From: Rhipicephalus microplus
Taxonomy: Eukaryota > Arthropoda > Arachnida > Ixodida > Ixodidae
Length of the DNA: 64,000 bases
Reading direction: 5' to 3'
NCBI RefSeq assembly: GCF_043290135.1
Contig: NC_134704.1
Coordinates: 14,648,001 to 14,712,000, forward strand
Each line of letters starts with the position of its first letter. Positions within the stretch are counted from its first letter, which is position 1. This document shows, piece by piece, positions 22,857 to 34,394 of the stretch. The notes below the pieces were generated by a model. It did no database searches and was not told where the DNA came from. It was given only the letters and a program-made list of their open reading frames with translations. Made by a program: the position numbers and the translations under genes.

Positions 22857-24669
22857 CATACTTAGACTGATAAAGACATTAGGTCCGAAGTCTAAGCAGG
22901 CTTTGAGAGAAGCAGGGAGCACAATAATAATCGATGGTGAAGTTCCCGATGGATGGAAACTTAGCAGGATGAGCATGATATATAAAGCAAAGGGGGACAA
23001 AGCTGACATAAACAACTACCGTCCTATAACAGTGACATCAGTGGTCTACAGGCTGGTGATGCAGATTATAAAGGAAAGACTGCACGCATGGATAGAGGAT
23101 GAGGGGGTGCTGGGGGAACTGCAGAATGGGTTTCGGAAACACAGGAGGTTGGAAGATAATCTGTTCTCACTGACGCAGTGCATCAAAATAGCAGAAAAGG
23201 AACACAGGCCCCTGTGGCTAGCATTTTTGGATATCAAGAGAGCGTACGATAGCGTGGTTCAAGAGGAATTGTGGGGAATACTGGACACACTAGGCGTGGA
23301 ACATGTAGTCACTAATCTTTTAAAGGATATCTATAAAGGTAGTAAGGTAGTTATAAAGTGGGAAAAACGGGTATCCAAGCCTGCAGAGGTAAAACGGGGG
23401 CTTAGGCAGGGTGTCCCCTGTCACCCTTATTATTCATGATGTACCTACAAGGATTAGAGGCCAAACTAGAGGGAAGTGGACTGGGCTTCAACCTCTCTTT
23501 AGTCAAACAAGGAAAACTCATTGATCAGGCACTACCAGCATTAATGTACGCAGATGATATAGTGCTAATGGCCAACAACAAGGATGATTTGCAGAGATTG
23601 ATCGACATCTGCGGTAATGAGGGAGATAGGCTAGATTTTAGATTCAGTAAGAAAAAATCAGCAGTCATGATTTTCAATGACAACGAAGGTAGTGAGCTTA
23701 GAATACAGGAGGTGACGCTAGAGATAACAGATAAATACAAATATCTGGGCGTATGGATAAGCAATGAGACCGAGTATCTGAGGGAACACGAAATATACGT
23801 GACGACTAAAGGTAACAGGAATGCAGCAGTCATGAAAAATAGGGCACTGTGGAATTACAATAGGTATGATGTTGTGAGAGGAATATGGAAAGGGGTCATG
23901 GTTCCTGGGCTGACGTTCGGCAATGCCGTCTTGTGCATAAGATCAGAAGTTCGAGCAAGATTAGAAATTAAGCAACGTGGAATAGGTAGGCTTGCTTTAG
24001 GAGCTCACGGGAATACACCAAATCAGGAAGTACAAGGTGATAAGGGTCAAAACAGCATTTGAGGGCAGGGAAAGCTAGCAGCAAGATAAAATCTGAGAAG
24101 CGATTGAGAGAAATGGGGGAGGAGAGTTGGGCTAGGAAGGTTTTCAGCTACTTGTACATGAGGAATGTCGATACAAAATGGAGGAAGCGAACCAGGAAGT
24201 TGACTGGTAAATACTTAGAAAACAGCAGGTGGCCAAACCAAAAGAACTTTCGGTTAAGAAGAAAGTGAAGGAAACGGAGACTGACATGTGGAGAATGGGC
24301 ATGATTAAGAAGTCCGCACTAGAGATCTATCGAACTTTTAAGCAGGAAATTGCCAAGGAAAGGATCTATGGCAATACTCGGGGTAGTTCTCTACTGTTTG
24401 AGGCCAGGACGGGAGTATTGCGAATCAAGACATATCGGACCAAATACGAAGGGGTAGACACAGTATGCAGTGCGTGTGGAGAGGAAGAAGAAACTGCCGA
24501 ACACTTGATAATGTTCTGTAAAGGGCTTCACCCTATAGTTCAGGACGATGGCGCAGAGTTTTTCAAAGCACTGGGGTCTAGGGACAGCGAGAGCAAAATA
24601 AACTTCAAGCGGGTAGACTTAACTAGAAGGAGGTTATCTGATTGGTGGCTAAAGTCAAGGCACGAGTGA
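22857..24669 (+). pseudogene. LINE reverse transcriptase remnant, frameshifted
   Basis: A LINE RT copies element RNA at a nicked chromosomal site. Seen in order: 'INNYRPITVTSVVYRL'; 'FLDIKRAYDSV' (first catalytic Asp); 'RGLRQG'; 'YADDIVLM' (catalytic Asp pair); 'YKYLGVWIS'; and a C-terminal C-X2-C-X8-H-X4-C knuckle (CSACGEEEETAEHLIMFC, near 24463-24516). The frame breaks three times: after RGLRQG near 23411 (one base missing within a glycine codon), near 24050-24080, and near 24228. The upstream part is absent. The catalytic motifs survive but the frame is dead, so I call it a pseudogene. Confidence 0.9.
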
Positions 24670-24883
24670 AAATTAAACCCTTCACTGCGAAGTACGAATC
24701 CTCAGCTTCATTATTCAAAGGAAAAAAAAAGATAAATGTAATGGTTAGTTCACTACGTATTACGGCTAGGTGGCGTTAGCCGCCGCCCGATCTAAAGGGT
24801 ACAGCCACATCCATCCATCCATCCATCCATCCATCCATCCATCCATCCATCCATCCATCCATCCATCCATCCATCCATCCATC
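22857..24883 (+). mobile_element. 5'-truncated non-LTR retrotransposon (LINE)
   Basis: Carries reverse transcriptase and C-terminal sequence, then a ~140-bp 3' UTR with 'aggtggcgttagccgccgcc', and ends in a (CATC)n tail at 24807-24883. The endonuclease and N-terminal RT parts are missing. It sits inside repeat family B. Against the uninterrupted copy at 42411-42622 (minus), the left flank ends near 22856 and the right flank resumes at 24884. No target-site duplication is visible and a few target bases appear lost. The clade is not assigned. Confidence 0.9.
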
Positions 24884-24930
24884 AAGTGAAGGCGAAGCGT
24901 TGAGCGAAGGGAGGTTCTAGAATACGGCGG
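24884..24930 (+). repeat. Dispersed repeat family B, right part
   Basis: Reads 'aagtgaaggcgaagcg' and 'gggaggttctagaatac'. It continues the repeat interrupted at 22856 and matches the reverse complement of about 42411-42455. Confidence 0.85.
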
Positions 24931-25725
24931 TGAGCCTTATTCGCATCGTACTTTCGGCAGCAGTGCAACTTTACAACAAGAACAAAAGAAGTGAAAAAAA
25001 AAGACACGATACTTATTTATTTTGTTTGTCCGGTAGAGTTGCGCAGTTACCTTAAGTACAATGAATCAAAAGCAACTCGCCGACTCTTGCTTTCTTACTT
25101 ATGCTTAATCTCATATTCTCGTGCAGTTAGCGTGTGCCTTCACTGACCTAACCTCATTTTGCTATTTTATTTCTTTTTTTTTGAAAACGCGTATTATCGC
25201 TGTTTTAAAGGGTCCCCCTCTGCAAGTGTGCCTGGGAACGCTGTCTTTTATTTATACACGTGCCGGTGTAGAAATTTATCCGAGCGCTAGAAATCGCCCC
25301 TGTGTCCGTGTTGTTTCATTCCGACCGTTGTGTTTCTGTGTATTATGGGAAGGTTATCTTTTTCGAAAATGACAATTGCTTGAGCAAGAAAACAGTTGCG
25401 ACACAAAAAAAATTACAACTTACAGAAGGCATGCGTGAAAACTGCCTCATGTCACGTGCACATCATGGAAAAGTCCGGGGCAGTGAAATTGTGGGCTGCC
25501 TCTTGCTATTGTATTGCTATTGTTCAACGTTTACAATAGTGTTTTGCAAGATTTTCACAAGATCGATGACTCAATTAAAGAAAAAAATTGATTTAGTAAC
25601 AGGTTTATACCTTAAAATAGCATCAGAAGTATACGAACGGTGCTCTTTCGAACACATATTTCGAAGAAGAAGAACAAAACTTTATTTGAGAAAAATTCTT
25701 CGTTGCCGCTAAAACAGATTTGTGA
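24931..25725. other. No gene recognised
   Basis: AT-rich. The 136-codon plus frame at 25302-25712 has no recognisable domain and may include decayed LINE sequence at its end. Confidence 0.4.
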
Positions 25726-26410
25726 CCACTACCGAGCGTACAAGATTGATAATTAGCCAATATGATGTAAATAAAATTTTAAGAACAACAAAACGTGAAT
25801 TACGCCTGTCTACCTGGTTGACAGACAAAACAAAGGAATCGATCCTATATTCTGTTGATCCTAATCTTGAATACCAATTAGACCGTGACATCCCAAGACG
25901 TATCGACACACTCATTCATCGCCTACGACTCGGAACTGCTTACACAAAGCACTTCCTACTTCGTATTCAGCGTGCAACATCGTCAGCATGTTCATGCGGC
26001 CACGACGACGAGGATATCTGTCACCTCTTGCTCGACTGTCCAAAACACGACACACACCGAAGGCGACTAGAGCGGGAACTTCATAAGTTAGATCTCGAGC
26101 GGCCATTTGCGTTGAATAAAATACTAGGTCCATGGCCATACAAAACAAACGGCAAAGCAATGAAGGTGCTTCAACAGTTCTTCAAAGAAACGAAGATTTG
26201 TTACGACTATACTGAGCGCACAAAAGTTAAAAGTGAGCGTGGCGTCTACGTGTTTGTTCTGCCCATAGGAGAACTTTTTGCTCTCACCCATGTAAGACTG
26301 TATATATGTATATATGCTATTTTATTTTTTTTATTTTTACCAATTCAGTGGCAAGGGGTAGCCGACGCCAAGTAACGGTGACAAAAACTCCTTCGTTTAT
26401 TTTCTATTTC
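25726..26410 (+). pseudogene. C-terminal fragment of a second LINE polyprotein
   Basis: An open frame at 25722-26375 (217 codons) contains 'IHRLRLGTAYTKHFLLRIQR' followed by a Cys-His knuckle in 'CSCGHDDEDICHLLLDC'. This is the usual end of non-LTR retrotransposon ORF2 proteins, downstream of RT. RT itself is absent, so the copy is 5'-truncated. The 3' UTR includes 'gtaacggtgacaaaaactcc', and its terminal part is repeated at 26468-26590. The region is more AT-rich than the LINE at 22857 and belongs to a different lineage. Confidence 0.75.
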
Positions 26411-26467
26411 AATAATAAAAGAAAGCCTGGTGGCTATGTCTATGTTAAGCCCAAATGAAAACATTTG

Positions 26468-26590
26468 GACCCACCAATGTAGGTTTAAATATGTGTATGT
26501 ATATATGTCATTTTGGTTTTCGATTCTTTTTTAGTAAGAAGTAACGGTGACAACTCCTTCGCTTATTTTTTTTTCAATAAAAAAAGACGC
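26468..26590 (+). repeat. Second copy of the LINE 3' UTR end
   Basis: Repeats the end of the LINE at 25726: 'acccaccaatgtaggttt', 'atgtatatatgtcatttt', and 'gtaacggtgacaactccttc' ending in 'tttcaataaaaa'. It is a direct-orientation duplicate separated by ~60 bp. Confidence 0.7.
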
Positions 26591-29500
26591 ATGAAATGCT
26601 TAGTTTCACTGTTATCACGTCAACTAAATGTACAGTTACAAAGCTAAAATATAGTTATGTAGTGGCATCACTGTTGTTTGTTTTATTAGGTACTGCTGAC
26701 ATGTGTGCTGGGCCTTAAGCAGGATTGCGCATTTTTCATGCGCATTTTTGACATGTTTGCGCATTTTTGACATGTTTGCCGGGCCTTAAGCAGGATTGCG
26801 CAAGTTTTCGCTGCAAGAACAGCATAAATAGCCTTACAGAGACATACTAACAACGATAATAATTGCAATAGAACTGTACAAAAACACAATATACAATGCA
26901 AAAGGCATACATTAGAGGATTTTATAGCAGTTTAAGAAAAGAAACAAAAGATTACAACAAATAGCATATTTTTACCTTCTGAAACATATTTAATTCAAAG
27001 GGAATCATTGGATAGACGATAAATTTATGACCATACAATGAGTAATAGCACAATTTGTTGTTAATGGTTGTTTAGTGTGTTCAGAAATAAATCGACTGTT
27101 GTACATTCTACGACATCGTCTGTTAGGCTACTTCATGCAGGGTAGTTCCTGGAAAAAAAAATAGAACTTGAACGTATGTTTCTGTGTGGTTTACCTACAG
27201 ATGGGAGAAGCGAAGGCAATCGCCGGTGTCGGATATAGACGCACCGCGCTCGGAGCAGCGAGCAGTAGCGAAACAGCATGAAGAAGATTACAGAACTGAA
27301 AATAGACAATCGCAAAGCAAATCATTACCACGTGAAAACAACAGCAAATTATAGAAAATGTCACATAATGAGACGGAAGCAACAAGATGCCGCAGAATAG
27401 AGCAGATAAACACAGGAAAAACGAAAGTGAGTCAGTGCTTCAATATTCGTACAGCTGTCATGTCGGTGTAAATAGCTTTTTTTCGTTCGTCATCTTCCTC
27501 GTGGCACTCACACTTGCTTTTCGTTCAAAGACATGTTTTAATGAATTAATATATGGCATTCGTCTTAATAAAGAATGAAGTTTTCATTGCTATGCAACGG
27601 CTAGTGTCTAGCCTTTTGGTCATATCTCTTCTATATTCTTTAAGGGACGGTGACATGTCTCTCTCCCATAGCAGAGCACAACAAAAGCATAGCAGCCAAA
27701 CTAACAAAACTCAGTGCAGGGGTAACAGTAGACCAACACAGGCGCATGCAGCCCAGGCTTCATGCGTGGAGCAAACAAAACATGGCCGCGCGGCCTTGTC
27801 CCGTTGCTGGGCTAGGGTTGTTGACCATGTCTCCGTAGCAGAGAACGCAGGACGTCGCAACTCTTAAGCAAGCAATCGCGCGTTTGTCACAGTTGGAAAA
27901 AACAGAGGCGATAACGGGAGACGCGCTCAACACACCCCTCCCTGCCGCCATAACAAACATCTCGCGAACACGGCGGCAGATAATCCGCTGGTTACACTAC
28001 TGGAGACGCGCCAGATGGGGTCACAAAACGATTAGGAAATCTAGACTGCAGTCGTTTGGAGACCTTTGATTCTATATTATTCGTTTATCAAAGCTGCAGT
28101 ACGAAAACGTCGTCGCGTCAGGAAACTAGATAAGTAAAACAGAAAAATGTCTAGGGAGGGGGCTTGGATTTCCCTTCAATGAAATACGCCCGACATGACT
28201 GTGAATTGCGCCCGCGTAAACTTAAACACAAAGCTACCACGTGAAGTAGCAACAAAGTCTTATTATAGATATTCCAACATCATGCTCGACACATGTATTG
28301 CAAATAAGCTATCATAGGCGAGCCAATCATGTACCTTACTGGAAACCGGATGGGAAATGCACACGATAAGTGAATGTGTATGCGAACAGAAAAGAAAAAG
28401 TAACGAAGCGCATGCGAGAGAATCCAGAGCGGGGAAAGTCCTCATGCGCCAAGCGGTATCTTGTCACCCTCGAGCATCATTGTGTTTTTAAAACCATTAT
28501 TGTCTCATCTCTCTTGTTTGCACCCTTACTTAAGCACAATTACATTCATTCACATACTATGAGGACCAACGTTTCTAGAAGTAACGTTAATGAGGACATA
28601 GGTCATGACATTGTCAAGGTTATATCCCGCCCTTCCCGGCCAGTAAGCTTGCCAGCCGGCTGCAGGCCATCTGCGATAATCAGCGCTGAAATCGATTGGC
28701 ATTGCGTCATTGTACACGTTGTGATTGTAGTCGCGTTTACCTTGGTATTACAGGGGTTTCGCGATGCCCAGACATTGAGGGTATGTTCGAGTGTTTCCCG
28801 ATCTAGACGATGCTTTGCCTGTCGGCATTGTAATGATCCTCATTTCATCTAGTGCGGATCGTATTTCTTGGCATAGAATGTCCTGTGACTCGGTATAAGA
28901 CATTCTGCCGTTTTTCAAGTCCAGTATGGAAGAACTGTATAAATAGCGCTTATTATCAGTGGAACAGCCATGAGACAGAATGGTGAAGACAAGAGGCCGT
29001 CTGGAAGCATTTTGAGAGAAAATGATTTACCATATATGAAAAGAGCTTCTTCGTTAAGGACCACGCACTCATGCGATGGAAAGCGGGCTTGAACTCGCTA
29101 CATTGTCAGTTGAACATTACGGGGTGTGTGCGAGGCATTCTCGCCAGTACAAGAAACTTTTTTCCTTCGTGCTCCGATTTTAACCACGGTAGCCGACCTC
29201 TTAGCCTGCATTGCAAGGTTCAGCAACGATAGACGCACGCCACGAAGTTATCTGTAGGATAGGACCATGAAGTGCCGCAGCCTGAAATGGAGATAAGCGC
29301 ATCGTATCATAACGTATTTCATTCGCTGTCAATGGTTGTATGCAGATTGTTCTCGCTGTTGCTGTAGGCTGTCGACTACACTGGAGTTTTAGCCTTGAGT
29401 GAGGATGTGCCTGAGGCGTGACTTGATGAAGTGCCCGAAAATGAAAATCAAAGATTGCTTTTTCGAGAGATCGAATGAATGGGAGCTGAGGGACATTGAA

Positions 29501-29785
29501 AGGTTTATCTCGTTGATCAGTTTGGAGTGCGGTTACTCGAAAGGACAGAAACCACTCGAGATAGCACCCACCGAAATATATACATGAACACCGAACACTT
29601 AACGCAGCGCCAAGAGCAAAGATAGAAAAAAAAATACTTGAGTCGATGCACTAACCGGCATGCCTCAACTAACGGGAATTGAGTTGTTAAGCGAGTTCTT
29701 TGTTGAATGCGATGTGCTGTGGCCGTGGTTAGCGGCCTCCCGAATACCATTTTTGGTTATTTTATGCCCCCCTTCCCATTCCCCC
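26591..29785. other. No gene recognised
   Basis: Mostly AT-rich. A ~55-bp direct repeat around 26706-26800 carries 'gccttaagcaggattgcgca' twice and 'gcgcatttttgacatgtttg' in adjacent copies. Frames of at most 160 codons (28370-28852 plus) show no domain. Confidence 0.45.
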
Positions 29786-29960
29786 AGCGTAGGATAGCAA
29801 ACCGGGCGTGTGCCTGGTTAACCCCTTGCCTTCTCTCTTGTTATTCTTGTCCTCCTTCCCTTCACTGCAACGCCAATGCATATCTTGGTAGAGCTTTTGC
29901 CCGAACACCTCGGAAGCGAATGATCAATTTTTTTTCACATTTTCTTATCCTTTTATTCTT
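29786..29960 (+). repeat. Dispersed repeat family C, copy 3
   Basis: Contains 'gtaggatagcaaaccgggcg' and 'tgtgcctggttaaccccttg', followed by T/C-rich sequence. Confidence 0.5.
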
Positions 29961-30222
29961 CTAAATTTTTCTTTTGTTTCTGTGTTTTTATACTACTATT
30001 ATATGGTTGGATAAGCAGCTATAACGTAGCCTATACTTATCTATATACTTTCATCATGCGGAAATAAAAAAATGTGGGCCATGACTAGTGCTCCGTTTCA
30101 GTATTGCATTTGCAACATGAGCACTTATAATTAAAATGTCCATCAATATATTTACTTTACTGTTGATCTGCAAGGCTACTGCCAAGCCATCACCCCATAG
30201 GGGGATTGAAAAACAATAATAT

Positions 30223-30363
30223 TGCTACGTGCCAGTGCATGGAGATGAAGAAGACAAAGCATATAGACTGGCGCGAGCTAATCTCGGTGGCTGGCGCTGC
30301 ACGCTTAACCGGCTGTAAATACATCTGTGAATAGCCCTCCGAGTCGGCCTCTTTGTCGTAACA
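30223..30363. mobile_element. Solo LTR, 141 bp
   Basis: Begins TGCTACG and ends CGTAACA, a 7-bp imperfect inverted terminal repeat with TG...CA ends. It is flanked by a 4-bp duplication, atat, at 30219-30222 and 30364-30367. Internally it has 'ggctgtaaatacatctgtga', the kind of sequence found near LTR poly(A) sites. No internal retrotransposon sequence or second LTR is adjacent, as expected after LTR-LTR recombination. The lineage (Gypsy-like or other) cannot be set from this alone. Confidence 0.65.
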
Positions 30364-30367
30364 ATAT

Positions 30368-32078
30368 CTTGTTAAACATGCTAATTCACGCTCTATTCTC
30401 CATACGATCTTCTATGAAGTGATTCGAAGTGAATACAAACAAATATAATCAACAAGTAGCTAGTGTAAGCACCTAGAGTTCTGCACGTTGTAAATACGAG
30501 ACGTGTTTATACGAACAGAACATTACATGCATTTAATTGGTGTCCCTCGTTAGCCTCTCTAATGTCTTAAGATGAGTCGGGCAAAATAAGACAGGGCGCA
30601 GCCTCTATACGTTTGCTACATTGCACGCATCGAATAAGCGAAGGACCGCTCTTTAAATGAGAAATACGCTGTCGCTTCTTGCAAACTACGCAGCGCGCTA
30701 ATGAAGGCGCGGATCAAAGGAGCCGGAGGTCATTTGCGCCGGCAGCAACATCGTCGCAGCAAAAGTGCTCCGTGCCTGACTGAAAGACACCATCCGATTG
30801 ATGGTCACCTCGAGCGCCTCCGAAGGACCCCTGCGCCGTGCACCGAATCCGTACGTGGCACGTGACCTTTGCGAAGGCCGCTCGAAGACCGGAACGAACC
30901 GCTTCCAGCCAGCTCCAGCCGGCGCGAGATGCTGTTTGCCGCCACTACTTTTATTCGCAGTTTCTCGCCGCTTGTCTTCTGTACTGCAAGCGCGCCCCGC
31001 AGTCCCCGTTTATTGATCCGCATCTGTTCCCTCCCCGTTTCAGCACATCGGTGCCATCATCGTGCGCGCCTCTCTGTTCGGCATTAAGAGGACCTTTCCT
31101 TGCTCTAACCATGGGAGTATGAGACACACTACAGTAGCTCGCGATTGATTTGAGGAACATATTAATAGTACAACCAGATTACAAGCGTACTTGTTCGTAG
31201 ACATTCGCAAGCGAAGAAAGAATCGCTTGAACAGCACACTCTATACTGCCGCTGCCGCAGTTCTGTTCAGTGGCGAGATAAAACCGCTTCTTTTCGCATA
31301 CTCTACTAATCAGTGCGCATAGATTGTGCGTATTTTAACATTTCTTTTCGCCCTTATACAACGCATGAACAATACTAGCTGGCGCAAATGTAAGCGTCAG
31401 ATACGGCTTTTACGAGCGATAAAATCAATTTCAGTGACTTCTTTTGTTCTGACACCACTTATTCTCCTTGCATAATTTATAAATTCTCTCTGTCAATAAC
31501 TTTATTATGGTTCCATGCGCATGTCTTATAACTTATCTGCACATCCGAGAGTCATATGGAAACTGGTCCGTGGATATAAATTACAAAAAAAAAATCTCTC
31601 GAGTAGCCGGCATATTCTGCACGTTAAGCCGCTTATTACCTGTGGCGGATATAAAAATGGCGAGCGCGCCACGCTCTTTGGAGTGAACGGACACAGCAGA
31701 CGCGGTCAGACAGAACCAAACAACACACATTTATATAACTACTTTTTGATCGGCGATATCGTCCACCAAGTTATTATAACGTCAACTGTGATCAGCACGC
31801 TAAACATCCTTACACAATATTACACCACATTCAACAAATAACACACGAAATAGCACACACAAGGCGGCGTCGCCAACGCTTGACTAACCACGAGGGCCCC
31901 CGGCGCGCAACCCGCGGTGCCGTGCACCGGGGACGCACGCTACAGACAACCATTCGCGGCAACCGCCACCCGCCAAAGAGACTCGCTCAAATCTCTTGTG
32001 CCGCCACACCAAAGCCTGCCGCCAGGCCTCACCACCGGCGCCACTGATCTAACCATGATGTTTATGATGTTGGTGATG
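30368..32078. other. No gene recognised; CpG-rich part at 30690-31085
   Basis: The 30690-31085 stretch is CpG-rich and opens many frames on both strands. A short ATG frame at 30701-30868 (55 codons, Arg/His-rich) has no recognised family. A full E-box with flanking bases, cacgtgac, is at about 30860. No promoter or exon call is firm. Confidence 0.35.
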
Positions 32079-32270
32079 ATGAACGCTCATGAGCACAACG
32101 CCACCTAACGCTCGGAAGTTGTGAACCTGAAATGCGGCCCGTGGCTTCCGAGATTGCGGGCGCGCGGCGGTAATGAACGCCCGCGAGCACAACGCCACCT
32201 ACCGCTAAGTAGCTGTGAAACCGAAATGCAGCCCATGGCCTCCGAGATTGCGGGCGCGTGGCGGGTTCCA
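32079..32270. repeat. Tandem duplication with 94-bp period
   Basis: The blocks 'gagcacaacgccacct' and 'ccgagattgcgggcgcg' recur exactly 94 bp apart, at 32091 and 32185 and at 32148 and 32242. The two units differ by several substitutions. Long frames on both strands across it are a by-product. Confidence 0.85.
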
Positions 32271-32483
32271 CGCCGTGCGCCCGCAATTTTGGAGGCCATA
32301 TGCTGCCTATGCGCGAGACACGTGCGCCACGAGACGCAAACGACTTTACGGCGGGGGTGTTTGCACCCCCACACCTGTATGGCTAAAAAGACAGATTTAT
32401 TACACAAGAATACACTCACGTCGTCCCTATTGCCTTCTAATATGGGGAACAACGGCAAAAGCTAACCTGAGTCACTTATACTT

Positions 32484-32484
32484 A

Positions 32485-32575
<91 letters not shown>
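32484..32575 (+). repeat. (ATT)n microsatellite
   Basis: About 30 uninterrupted ATT units. Poly-Ile or poly-Asn frames here are artefacts. Confidence 0.97.
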
Positions 32576-32576
<1 letters not shown>

Positions 32577-33283
32577 ACCTGGTGCCGAAAATAAGTTGTA
32601 AAAAATCGCAGCATATCCACGGAGTTAATGATGATGAGTGGGGCGAAGCGCTGGAGGGTTTCATCACTCACCCGTGAACCATACGCGAATATCGCCCACT
32701 ACACTATCAAAGACGTGACAAACGCTATATATTTATGCAAGAAATGTTATTATTCGTAAGTGGTAACTATACGTCGCTTCCGTTCGCACTTCATTATAAT
32801 GGCTTTGTGGTCAGTGAAGTAAGTGGTGGATCGCTGATGGGGCGTAGTGGAATGTTTACAAGGACGAAGTAGTGGGCAGTTGGGAAAGGTGGAACTATAG
32901 GCGATCACGTACATGCATACAAGGGATGGACAGACCCACGCCTTTAGGACCTCCGCCCCTAAAGGAAACAGTATGTGGCAGCGATGCTAGCGCTGCTCCA
33001 ATTGCTCCAAACTGCTTCAAAAGAGAAAGGCTGTTCCATGCTGCTCCAAAGTTCAATATTTGCTAGTAACTGCTCCAAACCTGCTCCTAAAGGATGTTGG
33101 CAAACTAAACAGAATGAAGTTGTTAGGAACATTCATCTCCTCCGAAAGCACCGATAGCAACCGTAAGCTATAGCATTTTTTTTTTTCTGCTCTGAAGACA
33201 CTTGAGCCTGTTCCGAAACACCATTTTTTTTCCTTCTCCAGAATCTACTACAAAAAGAAAAATGTCACTTATCACTGATGAGT
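32576..33283. other. No gene recognised
   Basis: Contains a small cluster of 'ctgctccaa' repeats at about 32993-33085. No coding region is recognised. Confidence 0.45.
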
Positions 33284-33552
33284 TTATATACCAAGGTTTC
33301 GGTGCGCTTTCTTAGAGAACGTTACAGAGGGGCAACTGACACATTTATCTTCCCCCTTGTCGATTTCAGTTGCTTCGATTTTTTCCCTCGTTTCTTTGTT
33401 GAGTTCCTTGCGCACAGCCTCCGTACTTTTTAGAGAGGGAGCACAGCCGCAATTCCTACAATGGATGACCAAGTGTCCAGCATCTTTATCCGTGACGTGA
33501 CGGTTGTGTTCTGTTAAGTAAATCATCGGTTTCAGTACAGCGCTTGGGTTTG
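33284..33552 (-). pseudogene. Penelope-like element C-terminal remnant
   Basis: The minus frame contains 'GHLVIHCRNCGC', 'ETREKIEATEIDK' and 'DKCVSCPSVTFSKK' before a stop near 33284. The order His-Cys-X2-Cys-X-Cys, then an acidic helix with a conserved Glu, then a Cys-Val-Ser tail, is that of the GIY-YIG endonuclease end of Penelope-like retroelements. The GIY-YIG core itself and all RT sequence are missing. The 5' side lies close to a short TG tract at 33560-33578. Confidence 0.75.
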
Positions 33553-33578
33553 CGTCCTTTGTGTGCGTGTGTGTGTAT

Positions 33579-34343
33579 CCTTATTTACTCTGCTTCGTCA
33601 AAAGATCGTAGCTAAGTCAACCCCGGTCATCGCACGTAACCTACGATGTATATTTCGCACCCTGGATGCTCTCATCGTGTCCGGAGAGTCGCGGAACCTG
33701 GTAAGAAAATCTTAATGGGAAATCCCGCGATACTAGAAGCTATTTTGTGTCGATCGACGGGCTGCGACGGGCCCGTAGTTCGAGGCATTATCTGCGCCGA
33801 GCTTTGCGCAGCATAAATTCTAAACCGCCCGCATGTATTCTTGTTGGGCGGATTGCCTTTACAGTAAAGTGACAACAGCACAACGCCACGTGCGCAGCCT
33901 ATGTTGTTTTTAGTGCTCCTGTTTCTTCTTTGTTTATTTTCGTCTTTGTATTCTCATCTGACATAGTTCGTGCGTGCCTTCGTCCTCGGAGTCGGCGTGC
34001 GGTTAAAATGCGGGCCGCTTTGTTCCCTCTTACGAAATCGTTTAACGTGCTTTTTTCAGTTAGCGTGGGCTTTCAAGTCGGTCGGAATATCTCATGTTAC
34101 GAACTCCCACTTGATTCAAGTTTGCCTTTCTCTGTGCGCCCCCTTTTTTCGCTTATGCTGATATATTTGTGCGGTCTGTAATAGAGGCAGCACATGGGCT
34201 ATTTTATGAAGAAGTGGGCCTTTATGTGCTCAAGGCACTTCAATGAAAAAAAAAAAATGACTATTTTTTAACTTCTCTCAGTACGTAAAAAAATGTAACA
34301 GATTTCCCAGAAATAAACACATTAATTTATTTATTAATATATA
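33579..34343. other. No gene recognised
   Basis: Mixed composition, with frames up to 83 codons and no domain recognised. Confidence 0.45.
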
Positions 34344-34394
34344 TTTTATTTATTTATTTATTTATTTGTTTGTTTGTTTGTTTGTTTGTGTGTG
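34344..34394 (+). repeat. (TTTA)n(TTTG)n compound microsatellite
   Basis: TTTA units followed directly by TTTG units. It may be the tail of an old retroelement. Confidence 0.9.

Noticed and set aside
24229..24669. Independent zinc-finger gene (Cys-Cys-His-Cys motif)
   Set aside because: The motif is the C-terminal knuckle of the LINE protein and is continuous with the RT remnant and its 3' UTR.
32105..32465. 117-codon minus and 114-codon plus frames
   Set aside because: Both arise from the 94-bp tandem duplication in GC-rich sequence, with no domain.
32484..32667. Poly-Ile and poly-Asn frames, and similar poly-Val, VC and TH frames elsewhere
   Set aside because: Translations of ATT, TTG and TG microsatellites, not genes.
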